Made by a program: the position numbers and the translations under genes | In this document: positions 6,674 through 15,544 of the stretch, piece after piece | How the letters are laid out: each line of letters starts with the position of its first letter | How positions within the stretch are numbered: position 1 is the first letter of the stretch | Notes under the pieces: model-generated | The model's input: only the letters and a program-made list of their open reading frames with translations | What the model was told of the DNA's origin: nothing | Databases searched by the model: none | Assembly: GCA_035935655.1 (NCBI GenBank) | Contig: DASYWW010000015.1 | Location: forward strand, 1-64,000 | Reading direction: 5' to 3' | DNA: 64,000 nt | From: Candidatus Bathyarchaeia archaeon | GTDB taxonomy: Archaea > Thermoproteota > Bathyarchaeia > 40CM-2-53-6

Positions 6674-7402
6674 TTGATGACTTTCTCGTATGTCAGTGGC
6701 CTCACAGGGCTTCTCGGAAACAACCAATCCACGACGAATGACTGTGTCGGCAATCCTCAACGACCAGCAAGCCAGTCTTCAGTGAAAAGGGTTGCACTAG
6801 TAGACGGGCTTAGTTCTTTGTATCCACATCCCCAATTCGTTAGTGGAATCAGAAGAATCATGAACGAGACTGGATACAGTTTCGACTATTTTTCCGAGGG
6901 AGCTGCAACTCTTGACTTCTTCTTCAACCTGCCAAGCCAAGGTTATTCGATAATCATCCTTCGAGTGGAGGGAGTAAACATTCGCGTGGGAGATGCTTCA
7001 CCAGTGGCTTTCGCGACCTCTGACCAGTATGGGTCTCAAAGAGTTAGCGATCAGGTGAGAAATGATCTTGGCGTTATCGAGGCCAATGGGCGCACGTATT
7101 TTGCGATGACACCGAAAGCCATTTCGCAGCTTATGTGTGGCCGTTTCTCAGGAACCACCGTTCTCGTGATGGCATGCAACAGTCTGAGCGACTCTTCTCT
7201 CGCTCAAGCATTCATTGAGAAAGGTGCCAAGTCTTTCATCGGGTGGAACGGCAGCATAACCATCGTTCATGATGATCGAGTCTTTACCGCTGTTGCCGGT
7301 CTGTTGACACTGGGCGTCCAAGCTAGCTCAGCAGTTCGGTATGCGAGCAACTTGTTCGGGCCAGATCCTATCTGGGGCGGAACCCTGTCTAGTTACGACT
7401 GA
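6674..7402 (+). CDS. secreted protein with caspase/CHAT-like core (tentative)
   Basis: The 242-residue product has a hydrophobic N-terminus. The frame continues upstream as KRLKILALAIVALMTF without a standard start codon, so the true N-terminus is uncertain. The core alternates beta strands with helices. TVLVMACNSLSDSSLAQAF followed by GAKSFIGWNG resembles the Cys-bearing strand of clan CD peptidases (CHAT, C25). At the place where the His motif would be (IIILRVEGVN) there is no histidine, so activity is doubtful. The fold assignment is inference from pattern only. No partner gene is evident. Confidence 0.55.
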   Translation: MMTFSYVSGLTGLLGNNQSTTNDCVGNPQRPASQSSVKRVALVDGLSSLYPHPQFVSGIRRIMNETGYSFDYFSEGAATLDFFFNLPSQGYSIIILRVEGVNIRVGDASPVAFATSDQYGSQRVSDQVRNDLGVIEANGRTYFAMTPKAISQLMCGRFSGTTVLVMACNSLSDSSLAQAFIEKGAKSFIGWNGSITIVHDDRVFTAVAGLLTLGVQASSAVRYASNLFGPDPIWGGTLSSYD

Positions 7403-7456
7403 ACGATTCTCTGGCGATGTGCTAAGACCTCAGCATGTGATGAACCTAACGGATTC

Positions 7457-8896
7457 TCAACGAGGTCCCCTTAGGAACGAGAATATTGCTGATCCCAAAA
7501 TCAATAATGCCAGGACGATGAGGGAGTGCTGGAGTCCAGCCAGGAAGATTCCTACGTCGCCGCCAGCCAGCTGAGTAATCCCTCCCACACTCACTCTTCC
7601 CAGGTTCACAAGCTTGGAGTACGGAACATCTGCAGTCATTAATGCCAAGACAAGCGGAATGCTGGCGACGATGCTCGTGTTGATAATGGTGGCTCTTACA
7701 CCCGACGATATTCCGCGTTTGGAGCTTGGAACAGAGCCCATTACAGAGCTTGCGTTCGGGCTGCGAAACAGTCCAATACCGAACCCGACAACGGCCAGCC
7801 AAAGCGCTATCTGAGAATAAGGTGTCTCCAGATTGAACCCGGAAAGAACGAAGAAACCGATAGAGGCGATGAGCAAGCCCAAAGTGCTCAGCCCTCTGGC
7901 ACCCCATTTGTCAGAGAGCCATCCGCTTATTGGCCCGACAAGAATCAGAGTTACATCCAGAGGGATGAGGAAGATTCCTGCGTGAAGGGGGTCGTACCCT
8001 CTCACGAGTTGAAAGTAAAGTGTCATTACGAACGCTAAAGCTGCGAAGGCCAGTCCGCTCAGGAGGTTGGCTATGTTGCCCGCAGTGAACAGACGGATCT
8101 TGAACAGGGACATGTCGAGAGCTGGGTACTTGGCCTTTCGCTCTATCATTACGAAGAATACCAGGCAAAGGATGCTTGTACCAACCACGGCTTGGTTTAC
8201 AAAATTCGTTAGGCTGCCGAGAGTGAGGCCCAAGAGTAGTAGTGTTATTGCGATGGAGAATGTGATCGCTCCGGGGGCATCGAATTTTTCCCCTACTGCC
8301 GGGCGGGAAATCTCCATCAACCGTTTCCGCGACCAATAGGTCCCAAAGATTCCCACTGGAACATTCACGAGAAATATGGAACGCCAAGTGAAGAGCTGGA
8401 TGAGCACGCCGCTCAGAGTGTATCCTGTTATTGTGCCAGCGTTGATCGCAACCTGGTTTATTCCGATTCCTTTCCCGAGATCCCTGCCGGAAAAAGCGTC
8501 AGTAACAATCGCAACACTGTTGACGAACAACAGAGCAGCTCCAATGCCCTGGACCAACCTGAAGGCAAGAAGCGCTTCAGCGGTGGGGGAAAGACCGGAG
8601 AGGAGAGAGCCGAACGTGAAAATGGCGAAACCCATGTTGTAAAGCCGGACTCGCCCATGAATGTCCGCCCAGCGCCCGATGCCGACGAGGAGAACTGTGA
8701 TCATGAGGCGATATATTGTAATGATCCAGACGCCAACGACAAGGTTTGTTTTTAGATCCGAGACGACCTGCGGAAGCCCAACCACCACGATGCTGGAGTC
8801 AAGGGTCGCCATGAAAATTCCGACGGTGGTGACCGTCAGAACAACCCACTTGTACTCCAAGAGAACCCCAGACGTGCAACAGAAGTATTTTTCCAA
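7457..8896 (-). CDS. MFS multidrug exporter, DHA2 (14-TM) family
   Basis: The ~470-residue polytopic protein has the DHA2/EmrB hallmarks: motif D1 MATLDSSIVVVGLP near the N-terminus, GRWADIHGRVRLYNMGF (motif A) and RLVQGIGAAL (motif B). LVNVPVGIFG follows in the middle, and about 14 hydrophobic segments are present. It would export a small toxic compound or metabolite against the proton gradient. The ORF opens at TTG 8896, but a second TTG at 8860 gives MEYKWVVLTVTTVG, the usual family start. A TATA-like TTTATATTA sits at about 8917-8925. It is monocistronic. Confidence 0.9.
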   Translation of the reverse strand: MEKYFCCTSGVLLEYKWVVLTVTTVGIFMATLDSSIVVVGLPQVVSDLKTNLVVGVWIITIYRLMITVLLVGIGRWADIHGRVRLYNMGFAIFTFGSLLSGLSPTAEALLAFRLVQGIGAALLFVNSVAIVTDAFSGRDLGKGIGINQVAINAGTITGYTLSGVLIQLFTWRSIFLVNVPVGIFGTYWSRKRLMEISRPAVGEKFDAPGAITFSIAITLLLLGLTLGSLTNFVNQAVVGTSILCLVFFVMIERKAKYPALDMSLFKIRLFTAGNIANLLSGLAFAALAFVMTLYFQLVRGYDPLHAGIFLIPLDVTLILVGPISGWLSDKWGARGLSTLGLLIASIGFFVLSGFNLETPYSQIALWLAVVGFGIGLFRSPNASSVMGSVPSSKRGISSGVRATIINTSIVASIPLVLALMTADVPYSKLVNLGRVSVGGITQLAGGDVGIFLAGLQHSLIVLALLILGSAIFSFLRGPR

Positions 8897-9125
8897 GAGA
8901 ACCTAAAACCAGTAATATAAAGTCCGACCAAAATCTCCGAAACCATGACGGTTTCTCCGCCGCCAGTCCTAGGATTCAACATCTCGAAGGCTAGGCGCCA
9001 TGAAACACCTATCAGCGCTAACTGCCCGTCCTCTGAATCAGCTCTCATGACAGACATTCTGCTTATTCTTTTCTGAGGCGAAAGCATTTCTTTAACATGC
9101 AAACGCACGAGCGAATGACTCCAGC

Positions 9126-9494
9126 TTGAGTAGGCCCCAAACTAGACTCGTCGACGAACTGTTCGCGCTCGACTCCCGAATACGCTATGTCGCCCTATTA
9201 GACCGCAACAGCAAACTCCTAGAGTCCCGAATGCGGTCAAATGTAATGAGTCTAACCCCTGAGACGTACGACCGGAAATTCATGAGCAGCGTTCCACCTA
9301 TGATCCTGGACACGCTCTCCCAGCTGGAAAACCAGTGCGGACCCCTCGCACATATTTCCATACAATATCAGAAAGTCGACCTCGTCATCTTTCCTCACAA
9401 CAACCAGATTGTCGCCATCAGCCTTGAACCCGGCCCCCTTGAGCCGATACTACGCAAACTCAGGGACAGTCTCAACCTTCACATTCACCTCTGA
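9126..9494 (+). CDS. Roadblock/LC7-like small protein
   Basis: The 122-residue soluble alpha/beta protein opens with a helix followed by RIRYVALLDRNSKLLESRMR, ends with a strand-rich half (HISIQYQKVDLVIFPHN) and a final helix. This is the shape of Roadblock/LC7-type regulatory domains and of small archaeal families related to them. The exact family is uncertain. It lies 22 bp before a DtxR-type regulator on the same strand, so a signalling or regulatory link is plausible. Confidence 0.6.
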   Translation: MSRPQTRLVDELFALDSRIRYVALLDRNSKLLESRMRSNVMSLTPETYDRKFMSSVPPMILDTLSQLENQCGPLAHISIQYQKVDLVIFPHNNQIVAISLEPGPLEPILRKLRDSLNLHIHL

Positions 9495-9516
9495 AAGAGA
9501 ATCCTTCGGAAGCCAA

Positions 9517-10023
9517 ATGTCCAAATCGCAACGTGTGGGAAGAATGGCTCGAACTAGACCGGAAAAGGGTCAACTCGCGAAACTAGCCCGTGCCCACAGA
9601 CCTAGCGCCAAAGGACAGACACCTCGAAAAGAAGACTATGTGGAGATCATCTACGAACTAATCCGTGAGAAAGGATACGCGAAACCTGTCGACATAGCCA
9701 AACACCTGCACGTTCGGCCGCCAACAGTCACCGGAATGCTCGACAGGCTACATTCGGAACAGCTCATACTCCACGAAAAATACGGTGGCATCACTCTTAC
9801 CGAGGAAGGGGAAAACATGGCCCGAGCTCTGGGACAGCGCCACGCCCTTCTTGTCGCGTTTCTCAAACTATTCGGCGTGGAGGAGACATCGGCCCAGAAA
9901 GACACAGAAGGCTTGGAACACTACATTGACTCACGCACTCTGGATCTTCTGGCAAAATTCGTCAAATATGTGGATCTAAACCCTCAATGGTGGAGCCTGT
10001 TTAGGAAGCAGGCAAAGGTCTGA
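9517..10023 (+). CDS. DtxR/MntR-type metal-dependent transcription regulator
   Basis: After a basic N-terminus, KEDYVEIIYELIREKGYAKP and VDIAKHLHVRPPTVTGMLDR form the winged helix-turn-helix of the DtxR/MntR family. RHALLVAFLKLFGVE and the DTEGLEHYI helix that follow are the metal-binding and dimerisation region, where GLEHYI keeps the Glu and His that ligate metal in relatives. The C-terminal SH3-like domain of long DtxR proteins is absent, which makes this an MntR-like short form. Starts at 9517 or 9544 are possible. It probably represses manganese or iron transport genes elsewhere. Confidence 0.85.
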   Translation: MSKSQRVGRMARTRPEKGQLAKLARAHRPSAKGQTPRKEDYVEIIYELIREKGYAKPVDIAKHLHVRPPTVTGMLDRLHSEQLILHEKYGGITLTEEGENMARALGQRHALLVAFLKLFGVEETSAQKDTEGLEHYIDSRTLDLLAKFVKYVDLNPQWWSLFRKQAKV

Positions 10024-10162
10024 ATCAGCAGCTTCCCTCTTTACAAGCCGAACAAGACGACTTTTGAGGATTGTCTAGCAATTTGGGCAGCTCCCGAGGA
10101 ACGGAACCAGAACTGATTGAGCTTGTGAAACGTTAAACAAGGAACGAAATCATTTCTCCAAT

Positions 10163-11482
10163 ATGGTCGTTCAGCCGAGGGAAAAGTACCAGCAGGTCTT
10201 CCAGCTGCTACAAGCCCATCACGAATGGTTCGCAGGAGCCCTGCCGCTAATCGCAAGCGAAAATATTCCTAGCCCCGCAGTCAAAGAAGCCATCCTCTCC
10301 GACTTTGGTAATCGCTACGCAGAAGGCTGGACTGGCGAAAGAGTCTACGCGGGTTGCCGATACATTGATCAAGTTGAACAGATCTGCATCGACCTCGCTA
10401 AGGACCTATTCCAAGTGGACTTCGCTGACGTTCGGCCTATATCTGGAGTGTGCGCGAATCTAGTTGCTTACACAACTTTCACGAGCCCTGGTGATACTAT
10501 CATGGCGTTAGCGATTCCAGCCGGAGGCCACATCAGCATGGGCAAGAAAGAATTTGGTGGAACTGCTGGCTCGGTGAGAGGACTCGGCGTCGAGTATTTC
10601 CCATTCGATACAGAAGAAATGAACATTGACGTTGATGCGACCGAGAAGAAGATCAAAAAACTAGCCGCGGAAGGGAAGAGACCCACGTTAGCCATGTTCG
10701 GCGGCTCGGTCCTTCCGTTTCCACATCCCCTCAAGGAACTTGTGCCGATTTTTCAAGAACACGGCACCAAGAGTTGTTTCGACGCCGCACACGTCGCAGG
10801 CCTTGTCGCAGGTCACCAATTCCAAGACCCGATGCATGAAGGCGTAGACGCTATGACGTGCAGCACCCACAAGACTTTGCCTGGACCACAGGGTGGAATG
10901 ATACTTTCCCATCCGGAAAACGCGGACACGATCAAGAAGGCAACTTTTCCAGGCAATGTAAGCAACCACCACCTTCACCATCTGGCTGGAAAAGCGATAA
11001 TGTTTGCTGAGATGCTCGCGTATGGTAGGGAGTATGCTGCCCAGATTGTGAAGAACAGCAAAGCTCTAGCTCAAGCCCTCCACGAGTTCGGATTCAAAGT
11101 TCTCGGCGAGAAGAAGGGCTTCACTAAATCTCATCTGCTGGTGGCGGACATTACGAAGTACGGCGATGGAAAGACAATCGAGAAGAAACTGGAGGATGCG
11201 AACATTATTCTCAACCGAAACCTTCTCCCCTATGATATCAAGGAAGGAAGACACTTCGAAGCTCCGGGAGGAATACGAGCCGGGGTCTCAGAAGTTACCA
11301 GGCTCGGGATGAAAGAATCAGAAATGAAAGAGATAGCGCATATGATGCACCGGATCGTCGTCAAGAACGAAGACCCGAAAAAGGTCGGCAAGGACGTTAA
11401 CGAATTCCGGAAGGAATTCACAAGAGTACATTACGCGTTCGAGTCGACAAGAGACGCGTATGAATACATCCAACTACGTTAG
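10163..11482 (+). CDS. glyA: serine hydroxymethyltransferase
   Basis: The product (439 aa) is a PLP enzyme interconverting serine and glycine with a folate or archaeal pterin C1 carrier. Visible signatures are LIASENIPSPAVKEA near residue 30, GNRYAEGWTGERVYAGC near 48 and DAAHVAGLVAG near 205. CSTHKTLPGPQGG carries the PLP-binding lysine near 237. The length and the insertion-poor C-terminus fit archaeal SHMT. The start ATG is followed by Sec61-beta 58 bp downstream of the stop, perhaps on one transcript. Confidence 0.96.
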   Translation: MVVQPREKYQQVFQLLQAHHEWFAGALPLIASENIPSPAVKEAILSDFGNRYAEGWTGERVYAGCRYIDQVEQICIDLAKDLFQVDFADVRPISGVCANLVAYTTFTSPGDTIMALAIPAGGHISMGKKEFGGTAGSVRGLGVEYFPFDTEEMNIDVDATEKKIKKLAAEGKRPTLAMFGGSVLPFPHPLKELVPIFQEHGTKSCFDAAHVAGLVAGHQFQDPMHEGVDAMTCSTHKTLPGPQGGMILSHPENADTIKKATFPGNVSNHHLHHLAGKAIMFAEMLAYGREYAAQIVKNSKALAQALHEFGFKVLGEKKGFTKSHLLVADITKYGDGKTIEKKLEDANIILNRNLLPYDIKEGRHFEAPGGIRAGVSEVTRLGMKESEMKEIAHMMHRIVVKNEDPKKVGKDVNEFRKEFTRVHYAFESTRDAYEYIQLR

Positions 11483-11540
11483 CCACGCCAGCCTTATTAC
11501 AGGCCAGCCAACTCGAGCACACAAAGAAGGATAGAGACTT

Positions 11541-11723
11541 GTGACCAAGCGCGAGAAGAGACGCCGAGACGAGGCACCGATGCCAGCAGCAAGCGCTGGA
11601 CTATTGCGATTTTTCGAAGAAGACACACCAGGCATCAAGCTAAGTCCCCAACTCGTTGTCATCTCTGGGGTGGGTCTAGTCGCTCTCGCGCTCATCGCCT
11701 ACTTCCTGCTGCCCGTCAGTTGA
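11541..11723 (+). CDS. secG: preprotein translocase Sec61-beta subunit
   Basis: The 60-residue protein has the typical archaeal Sec-beta layout: a basic N-terminus (MTKREKRRRDEAP), then PMPAASAGLLRFFEED, then KLSPQLVVISG leading to a single C-terminal transmembrane helix. It is the third subunit of the SecYE-beta channel. It lies just after glyA and converges on the beta-CASP nuclease gene. Confidence 0.92.
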   Translation: MTKREKRRRDEAPMPAASAGLLRFFEEDTPGIKLSPQLVVISGVGLVALALIAYFLLPVS

Positions 11724-11749
11724 GCAATTCGGTTATCGTTACTAGAGAG

Positions 11750-12808
11750 CTAGTAATCTTCGAACAATGTTCTCTGGTTAATCGCTGGCAGGCCACTTGC
11801 CTCAAGTCCAAGCTCCGACTTGATCGACCTACCAAGCTCCTCGGCAAAACCGGTGAAAATGTAGACTTTCTCAGGTTCGCAGGCTTTGACAAACGACATT
11901 AGCTGCTCGAAGTCGGCGTGACTGCTCAAGGGAAATGCTGCGGTGCGCCCTCCGAGGGAGAGAGCCCATCCCGTCGCATATGCGCGCCCAGTTTTCCTGC
12001 CGATGCTCCTCCTATCGTTTGGGGTGGTAACGTAGACACATGGATTCTTCTCAAGAATTTCGCTTCCGTCGGTGGAGGTTGAGGTCATCCACTCCAAGGC
12101 GTGACCGCCTTTTCGGTAAGCGGTGTTGACTCCGTCTAGAACGGGATTAACGATCACAGGCAGGTGCGTGTAGAGATTGAATAGACGGACGATTTCTTGG
12201 GCCTTACCTGCCGCGTAGACGTGTAGGCACGGGATGCACCCCTGCTTTATCATCTCGACTGCCCATTCTACAACGCCGGCGTAGATGGTCTCCCTAGAAG
12301 GAAAATGGTAGAATGGCGAGCCGTAGGTTGCTTCGATGACTAGTACATCGCATTTGTGGGGCTGTGCTGCTTTTGTTGTGAGTGTGTCAACGCAGTTAAT
12401 GTCTCCAGTGTAAAGTATCGACGTTGAGGGTGTGTGTAGTAGATACTGGGCTGATCCGAGCATGTGCCCAGCGTTCAGGGCTTTTACTTCTATGTCGTCT
12501 ATGGTGACCTTGTGGTTGAGATCAATCGGTTTGAAATTCGAGACCTTGTGAGAGTTTAGAGCGCTGTGGATTTCTCTTGTCTCGATGGTGGATTGTTTTG
12601 TTCCCTTATGTCCGAATCCGCGGGTGTGGTCGCTGTGCGCATGGGAGACCAGGACTCTCGACTTGGGGGAGAGCTTGCGGAGCTTGATAGGGTCTAGGAC
12701 GATTGTGACGTTGGATGTGGCGACGACTAGGCCGTCGAGCCAGGCGAACTTATCGCCGCGCGTTGGCCTTCCCTTCTGAAATCGTCTCAAGCCTCTGGAT
12801 CGCGTCAA
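11750..12808 (-). CDS. beta-CASP metallo-beta-lactamase-fold nuclease
   Basis: The product (up to 352 aa) carries the metal site SHAHSDHTRG (HxHxDH), a second histidine in GHMLGSAQ, and YTGDINC with the motif-4 Asp. The later SSHADF histidine belongs to the beta-CASP half, so it belongs to the family of RNA 3'-end processing and DNA-repair nucleases (CPSF73/Ysh1, SNM1-like). About 350 aa fits the short archaeal exonuclease-like group. The annotated start overlaps the preceding LSm-like gene by ~60 bp, and a start further in is possible. Translational coupling with that gene supports an RNA-related role. Confidence 0.87.
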   Translation of the reverse strand: MTRSRGLRRFQKGRPTRGDKFAWLDGLVVATSNVTIVLDPIKLRKLSPKSRVLVSHAHSDHTRGFGHKGTKQSTIETREIHSALNSHKVSNFKPIDLNHKVTIDDIEVKALNAGHMLGSAQYLLHTPSTSILYTGDINCVDTLTTKAAQPHKCDVLVIEATYGSPFYHFPSRETIYAGVVEWAVEMIKQGCIPCLHVYAAGKAQEIVRLFNLYTHLPVIVNPVLDGVNTAYRKGGHALEWMTSTSTDGSEILEKNPCVYVTTPNDRRSIGRKTGRAYATGWALSLGGRTAAFPLSSHADFEQLMSFVKACEPEKVYIFTGFAEELGRSIKSELGLEASGLPAINQRTLFEDY

Positions 12809-13076
12809 GATGCAGGAAAATCTCGCCCTTCGGCTCCCTGTTTACAATCTGGGGGATCGGGCTGACGACTGTCGAACGTAGAATCACCGCGTCAGACTCA
12901 GACAGCCAGATTCCGGGCGGCTGATGCGAGACAACCGCGACCTTTCCCTCATAGCCAAAGTCGCGATTGATGACAGCCAACACTTTCTTGCCTACCAGCC
13001 TTTCCAGCATGTGGAATACTGTAGGGCTGGCAGAGTCCAAGGATCGCGAGATCACGTCCGAAGGGAGAGGACTCAC
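12750..13076 (-). CDS. LSm/Sm-like small protein
   Basis: The 108-residue product contains LVGKKVLAVINRDFGYEGKV and WLSESDAVILR, which resemble Sm motif 1 and its following strands. The Sm2 motif is not clear. Sm-like proteins bind U-rich RNA as rings; here the link is tentative. The gene overlaps the beta-CASP nuclease start and is divergent from Alba across a 148-bp gap. A TTTAAAAG stretch at 13090-13097 could serve as TATA box. The RNA-binding fold and the RNA-nuclease neighbour point in the same direction. Confidence 0.6.
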   Translation of the reverse strand: MSPLPSDVISRSLDSASPTVFHMLERLVGKKVLAVINRDFGYEGKVAVVSHQPPGIWLSESDAVILRSTVVSPIPQIVNREPKGEIFLHLDAIQRLETISEGKANARR

Positions 13077-13224
13077 TCGGCCGGTCCTTTAAAAGCAGGA
13101 CTCAGGAAAAACAGAACGAAAATAGCGATTCTATCACGAGTCAGTCCTCGCATCAAACAGTCCCGGTTTGGCAAGGTTAATCTGCGGGGAACAGGTAACC
13201 AACCACAATCGCACAGGCGACACC

Positions 13225-13551
13225 ATGTCAAACACTTTGCCCGAGACGGACATCGAGGATGGATTCGAAGAAGTAGAAGAAGTAGCGCCAAACATTGTCA
13301 GGATTGGTAAGAAGCCTACGATGAACTATGTGGTTGCTTGCGTAACACTTTTCAACACTGGCGTTCCAGAAGTCATGGTCCGGGCTCGCGGCCAATCCAT
13401 CAACAAAGCTGTCGAGACGGTTGAGATGCTGAGAAGAGCCTTCTTCAAGAATGTCCAAATTCATTCTGTGGACATAGGGACCGAAGAGGTTCAACGGGAA
13501 GATGGATCGATGGCGAGTCTCTCAACGATAGAGATTACTCTAGGCAATTAG
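13225..13551 (+). CDS. albA: Alba DNA/RNA-binding chromatin protein
   Basis: The 108-residue protein has an acidic N-terminal extension of ~20 residues, then the Alba core: RIGKKPTMNYVVAC with the nucleic-acid-contacting lysine pair, VRARGQSINKAVETVEMLRR, and the C-terminal IEITLG strand. Alba dimers coat DNA and RNA in archaea. The ATG at 13225 was chosen over an in-frame upstream start because the family begins close to the core. It is divergent from the LSm-like gene. Confidence 0.95.
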   Translation: MSNTLPETDIEDGFEEVEEVAPNIVRIGKKPTMNYVVACVTLFNTGVPEVMVRARGQSINKAVETVEMLRRAFFKNVQIHSVDIGTEEVQREDGSMASLSTIEITLGN

Positions 13552-13592
13552 GCTAGAACAGATAATCTGCGCCAATCTTATTAGCCGCTCTC

Positions 13593-14960
13593 ATGGCAGG
13601 GCGCGCGATAGCGATGCCGGCCGCGAAATATCCAAAGATTGTTGTTACTCCTCCAGGACCGAAAGCCAGAGCGTTGCTCAAAGAGGACGAAGCTCTGATC
13701 TCGCCGTCCCTTGTCAGATTCTACCCTCTCGCAGCTGAATCAGGCCAAGGGTGCATCGTAAAGGATGTTGATGGAAACGAGTTCATCGACTTCAACTCAG
13801 GTCTTGTTTGTCTAGCTGTGGGTCATTCTCACCCGAAAGTCGTGAGTGCAATAAAGGCCCAGGCCGAGAAACTGATTCATTATTCGTGGACGGACTTTTA
13901 CTACGAAAAAGTCGTCCAACTATCAAAAGAGCTAGTGAAGATAACTCCGGGAAACTTCCAGAAGAAAGTCTTCCTAAGCAATAGCGGCACAGAGGCCATT
14001 GAAGCTGCGATGAAGTTGGCCAAATGGCATTCTCGTAAGCACAGCTTTCTCAGCTTCATCGGCGCTTTCCATGGGAGAACTCTGGGAGCGTTGAGCCTTA
14101 CCGCCAGCAAGCCGGTTCAACGTCGTCACTTCTTTCCGATGGTTCCTGGTGACACGCATGTTCCGTTTGCCTATTGCTATAGATGTCCCTTCAAGATGAC
14201 CTATCCTGAGTGCGACATGTACTGTGTCGATTTTATCCAGGAACAAGTTCTCGACAAGTATCTCCCGCCGGAAGATGTTGCCGCGTTCTTCATCGAACCA
14301 GTTCAGGGAGAGGGCGGATACGTAGTTCCTCCAGCTGACTACTTCCAGCGGCTGAGAAAATTGCTGGACAAGAATGGGATCCTGATGGTTGACGACGAGG
14401 TTCAGTCTGGGATGGGAAGGACTGGACGCTGGTTCGGGATCGAGCACTGGGGTGTAGAACCGGATATTATCACTACGTCAAAGGCGCTCGCGTCTGGGAT
14501 GCCAATTGGTGCGACGGTTGCGAACACTGAGTTGATGGACTGGGAGGGAGGGTCTCATGCTAACACGTTCGGTGGGAATCCGGTGTCGTGTGCCGCGGCC
14601 CTCGAAGTCATCAATGCGATCAGAGATGAGCACTTGATGGAGAACGCGACCAAACAAGGCGACTACATGATCAAACGCTTGAAGGAGATGCAGGAGAAAT
14701 ACGATATTATCGGCGATGTTAGAGGGAAGGGGCTGATGATCGGCGCGGAGATTGTGAAGGATCCGAAGACCAAAGAGTCAGGTGATAACGAGGCGCACGA
14801 GATCATGATGAAATCGTTCCGACGAGGACTAGCAATGATCACTGCAGGACACTCGACGCTCCGCATCGCACCTCCGCTAATCATAACTCGGGACCTTGTG
14901 GATTCTGGACTAGAGATTCTGGAAGGCGCGGTAAAGGAAGTAGCCAAATCCACCAAGTAG
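13593..14960 (+). CDS. class III PLP aminotransferase (GABA/ornithine type or amino-acid racemase)
   Basis: The 455-residue product has fold-type I class III features: DFNSGLVCLAVGHSHPKV, SNSGTEAIEAAMKLAKW, AFHGRTLGALSLT, VDDEVQSGMGRTG and TSKALASGMPIGA with the PLP lysine. The small cysteine insertion YCYRCPF...CDMYC is typical of the archaeal subgroup that includes Pyrococcus 4-aminobutyrate/ornithine aminotransferases and a broad-specificity amino-acid racemase. Substrate cannot be read from the sequence. It follows Alba by ~40 bp but is unlikely to be functionally linked. Confidence 0.9.
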   Translation: MAGRAIAMPAAKYPKIVVTPPGPKARALLKEDEALISPSLVRFYPLAAESGQGCIVKDVDGNEFIDFNSGLVCLAVGHSHPKVVSAIKAQAEKLIHYSWTDFYYEKVVQLSKELVKITPGNFQKKVFLSNSGTEAIEAAMKLAKWHSRKHSFLSFIGAFHGRTLGALSLTASKPVQRRHFFPMVPGDTHVPFAYCYRCPFKMTYPECDMYCVDFIQEQVLDKYLPPEDVAAFFIEPVQGEGGYVVPPADYFQRLRKLLDKNGILMVDDEVQSGMGRTGRWFGIEHWGVEPDIITTSKALASGMPIGATVANTELMDWEGGSHANTFGGNPVSCAAALEVINAIRDEHLMENATKQGDYMIKRLKEMQEKYDIIGDVRGKGLMIGAEIVKDPKTKESGDNEAHEIMMKSFRRGLAMITAGHSTLRIAPPLIITRDLVDSGLEILEGAVKEVAKSTK

Positions 14961-14989
14961 AGGCACTTCCTTCGATCATAGACGGTCTC

Positions 14990-15115
14990 CTCCAGGAGTC
15001 CACGAAGGAAGAGCGGCCCGTAAGGTTGTGCTGAACGTGGAATTCTCCGTGTTTCACGAAGGGCGGGGCGCGGGAAAATCAGGCACACGGGGGGTCATAT
15101 AGGAGCTAGCGAAAA
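14990..15115. repeat. dispersed repeat, module B, copy 1
   Basis: This stretch matches 25420-25525 at roughly 75-80% by eye, including GCTGAACGTG, CGTTTCA.GAAGGGCGGGG and GGGGGGTCAT. It sits between the aminotransferase stop and module A. The order B-A here is reversed relative to the second copy, where A precedes B. Confidence 0.65.
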
Positions 15116-15240
15116 AGAAATGTTTACAGAAAGAAATGGTTAGAAGAAGAGAAATTAGGTTTCAAACAAGATTGTCGAGCAAGGAGGAGTACTTTTTTGA
15201 AATCTTCAGGGGTTTGCTAACTTCACACGGGACCGCCGAA

Positions 15241-15465
15241 AGCACTCTTGCGTCGCCAGGTCTGCTCGCTAGTACCCCCCTTTTGCAGTGAAAGATTTCC
15301 TGCCTGGCACCGATTCCAGGCGAATCTCCCGATTCCGGGCACGATTCAGGCTTAGATGAGAAGACGTTTGCGGGAGTTATCATTGCCATTCCCGAACGAT
15401 TCCAGAGCGAAATCTAGGGGTAGTCCTAGAATCGTGATCAGGGCTGATAATAGGCGAATTTGGGA
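15241..15465. repeat. dispersed repeat, module A, copy 1
   Basis: This matches 25191-25415, sharing CACTCTTGCGTC, CTCGCTAGT.CCCCC, AAAGATTTCCTG, GCGAAATCTAGG/TCGAAATCTAGG and ATCAGGGCTGATAAT. Indels break any common reading frame, so conservation is at the nucleotide level. With module B it fills the 14961-15544 gap, where no gene is seen. Confidence 0.7.
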
Positions 15466-15544
15466 TCAGAACCGAGAAGTCTCGCAGGGCCGGCGCCAGC
15501 AAGGACAGTTATTTTGCTAAATATGTGGACTAGAAGCTCAGAAT

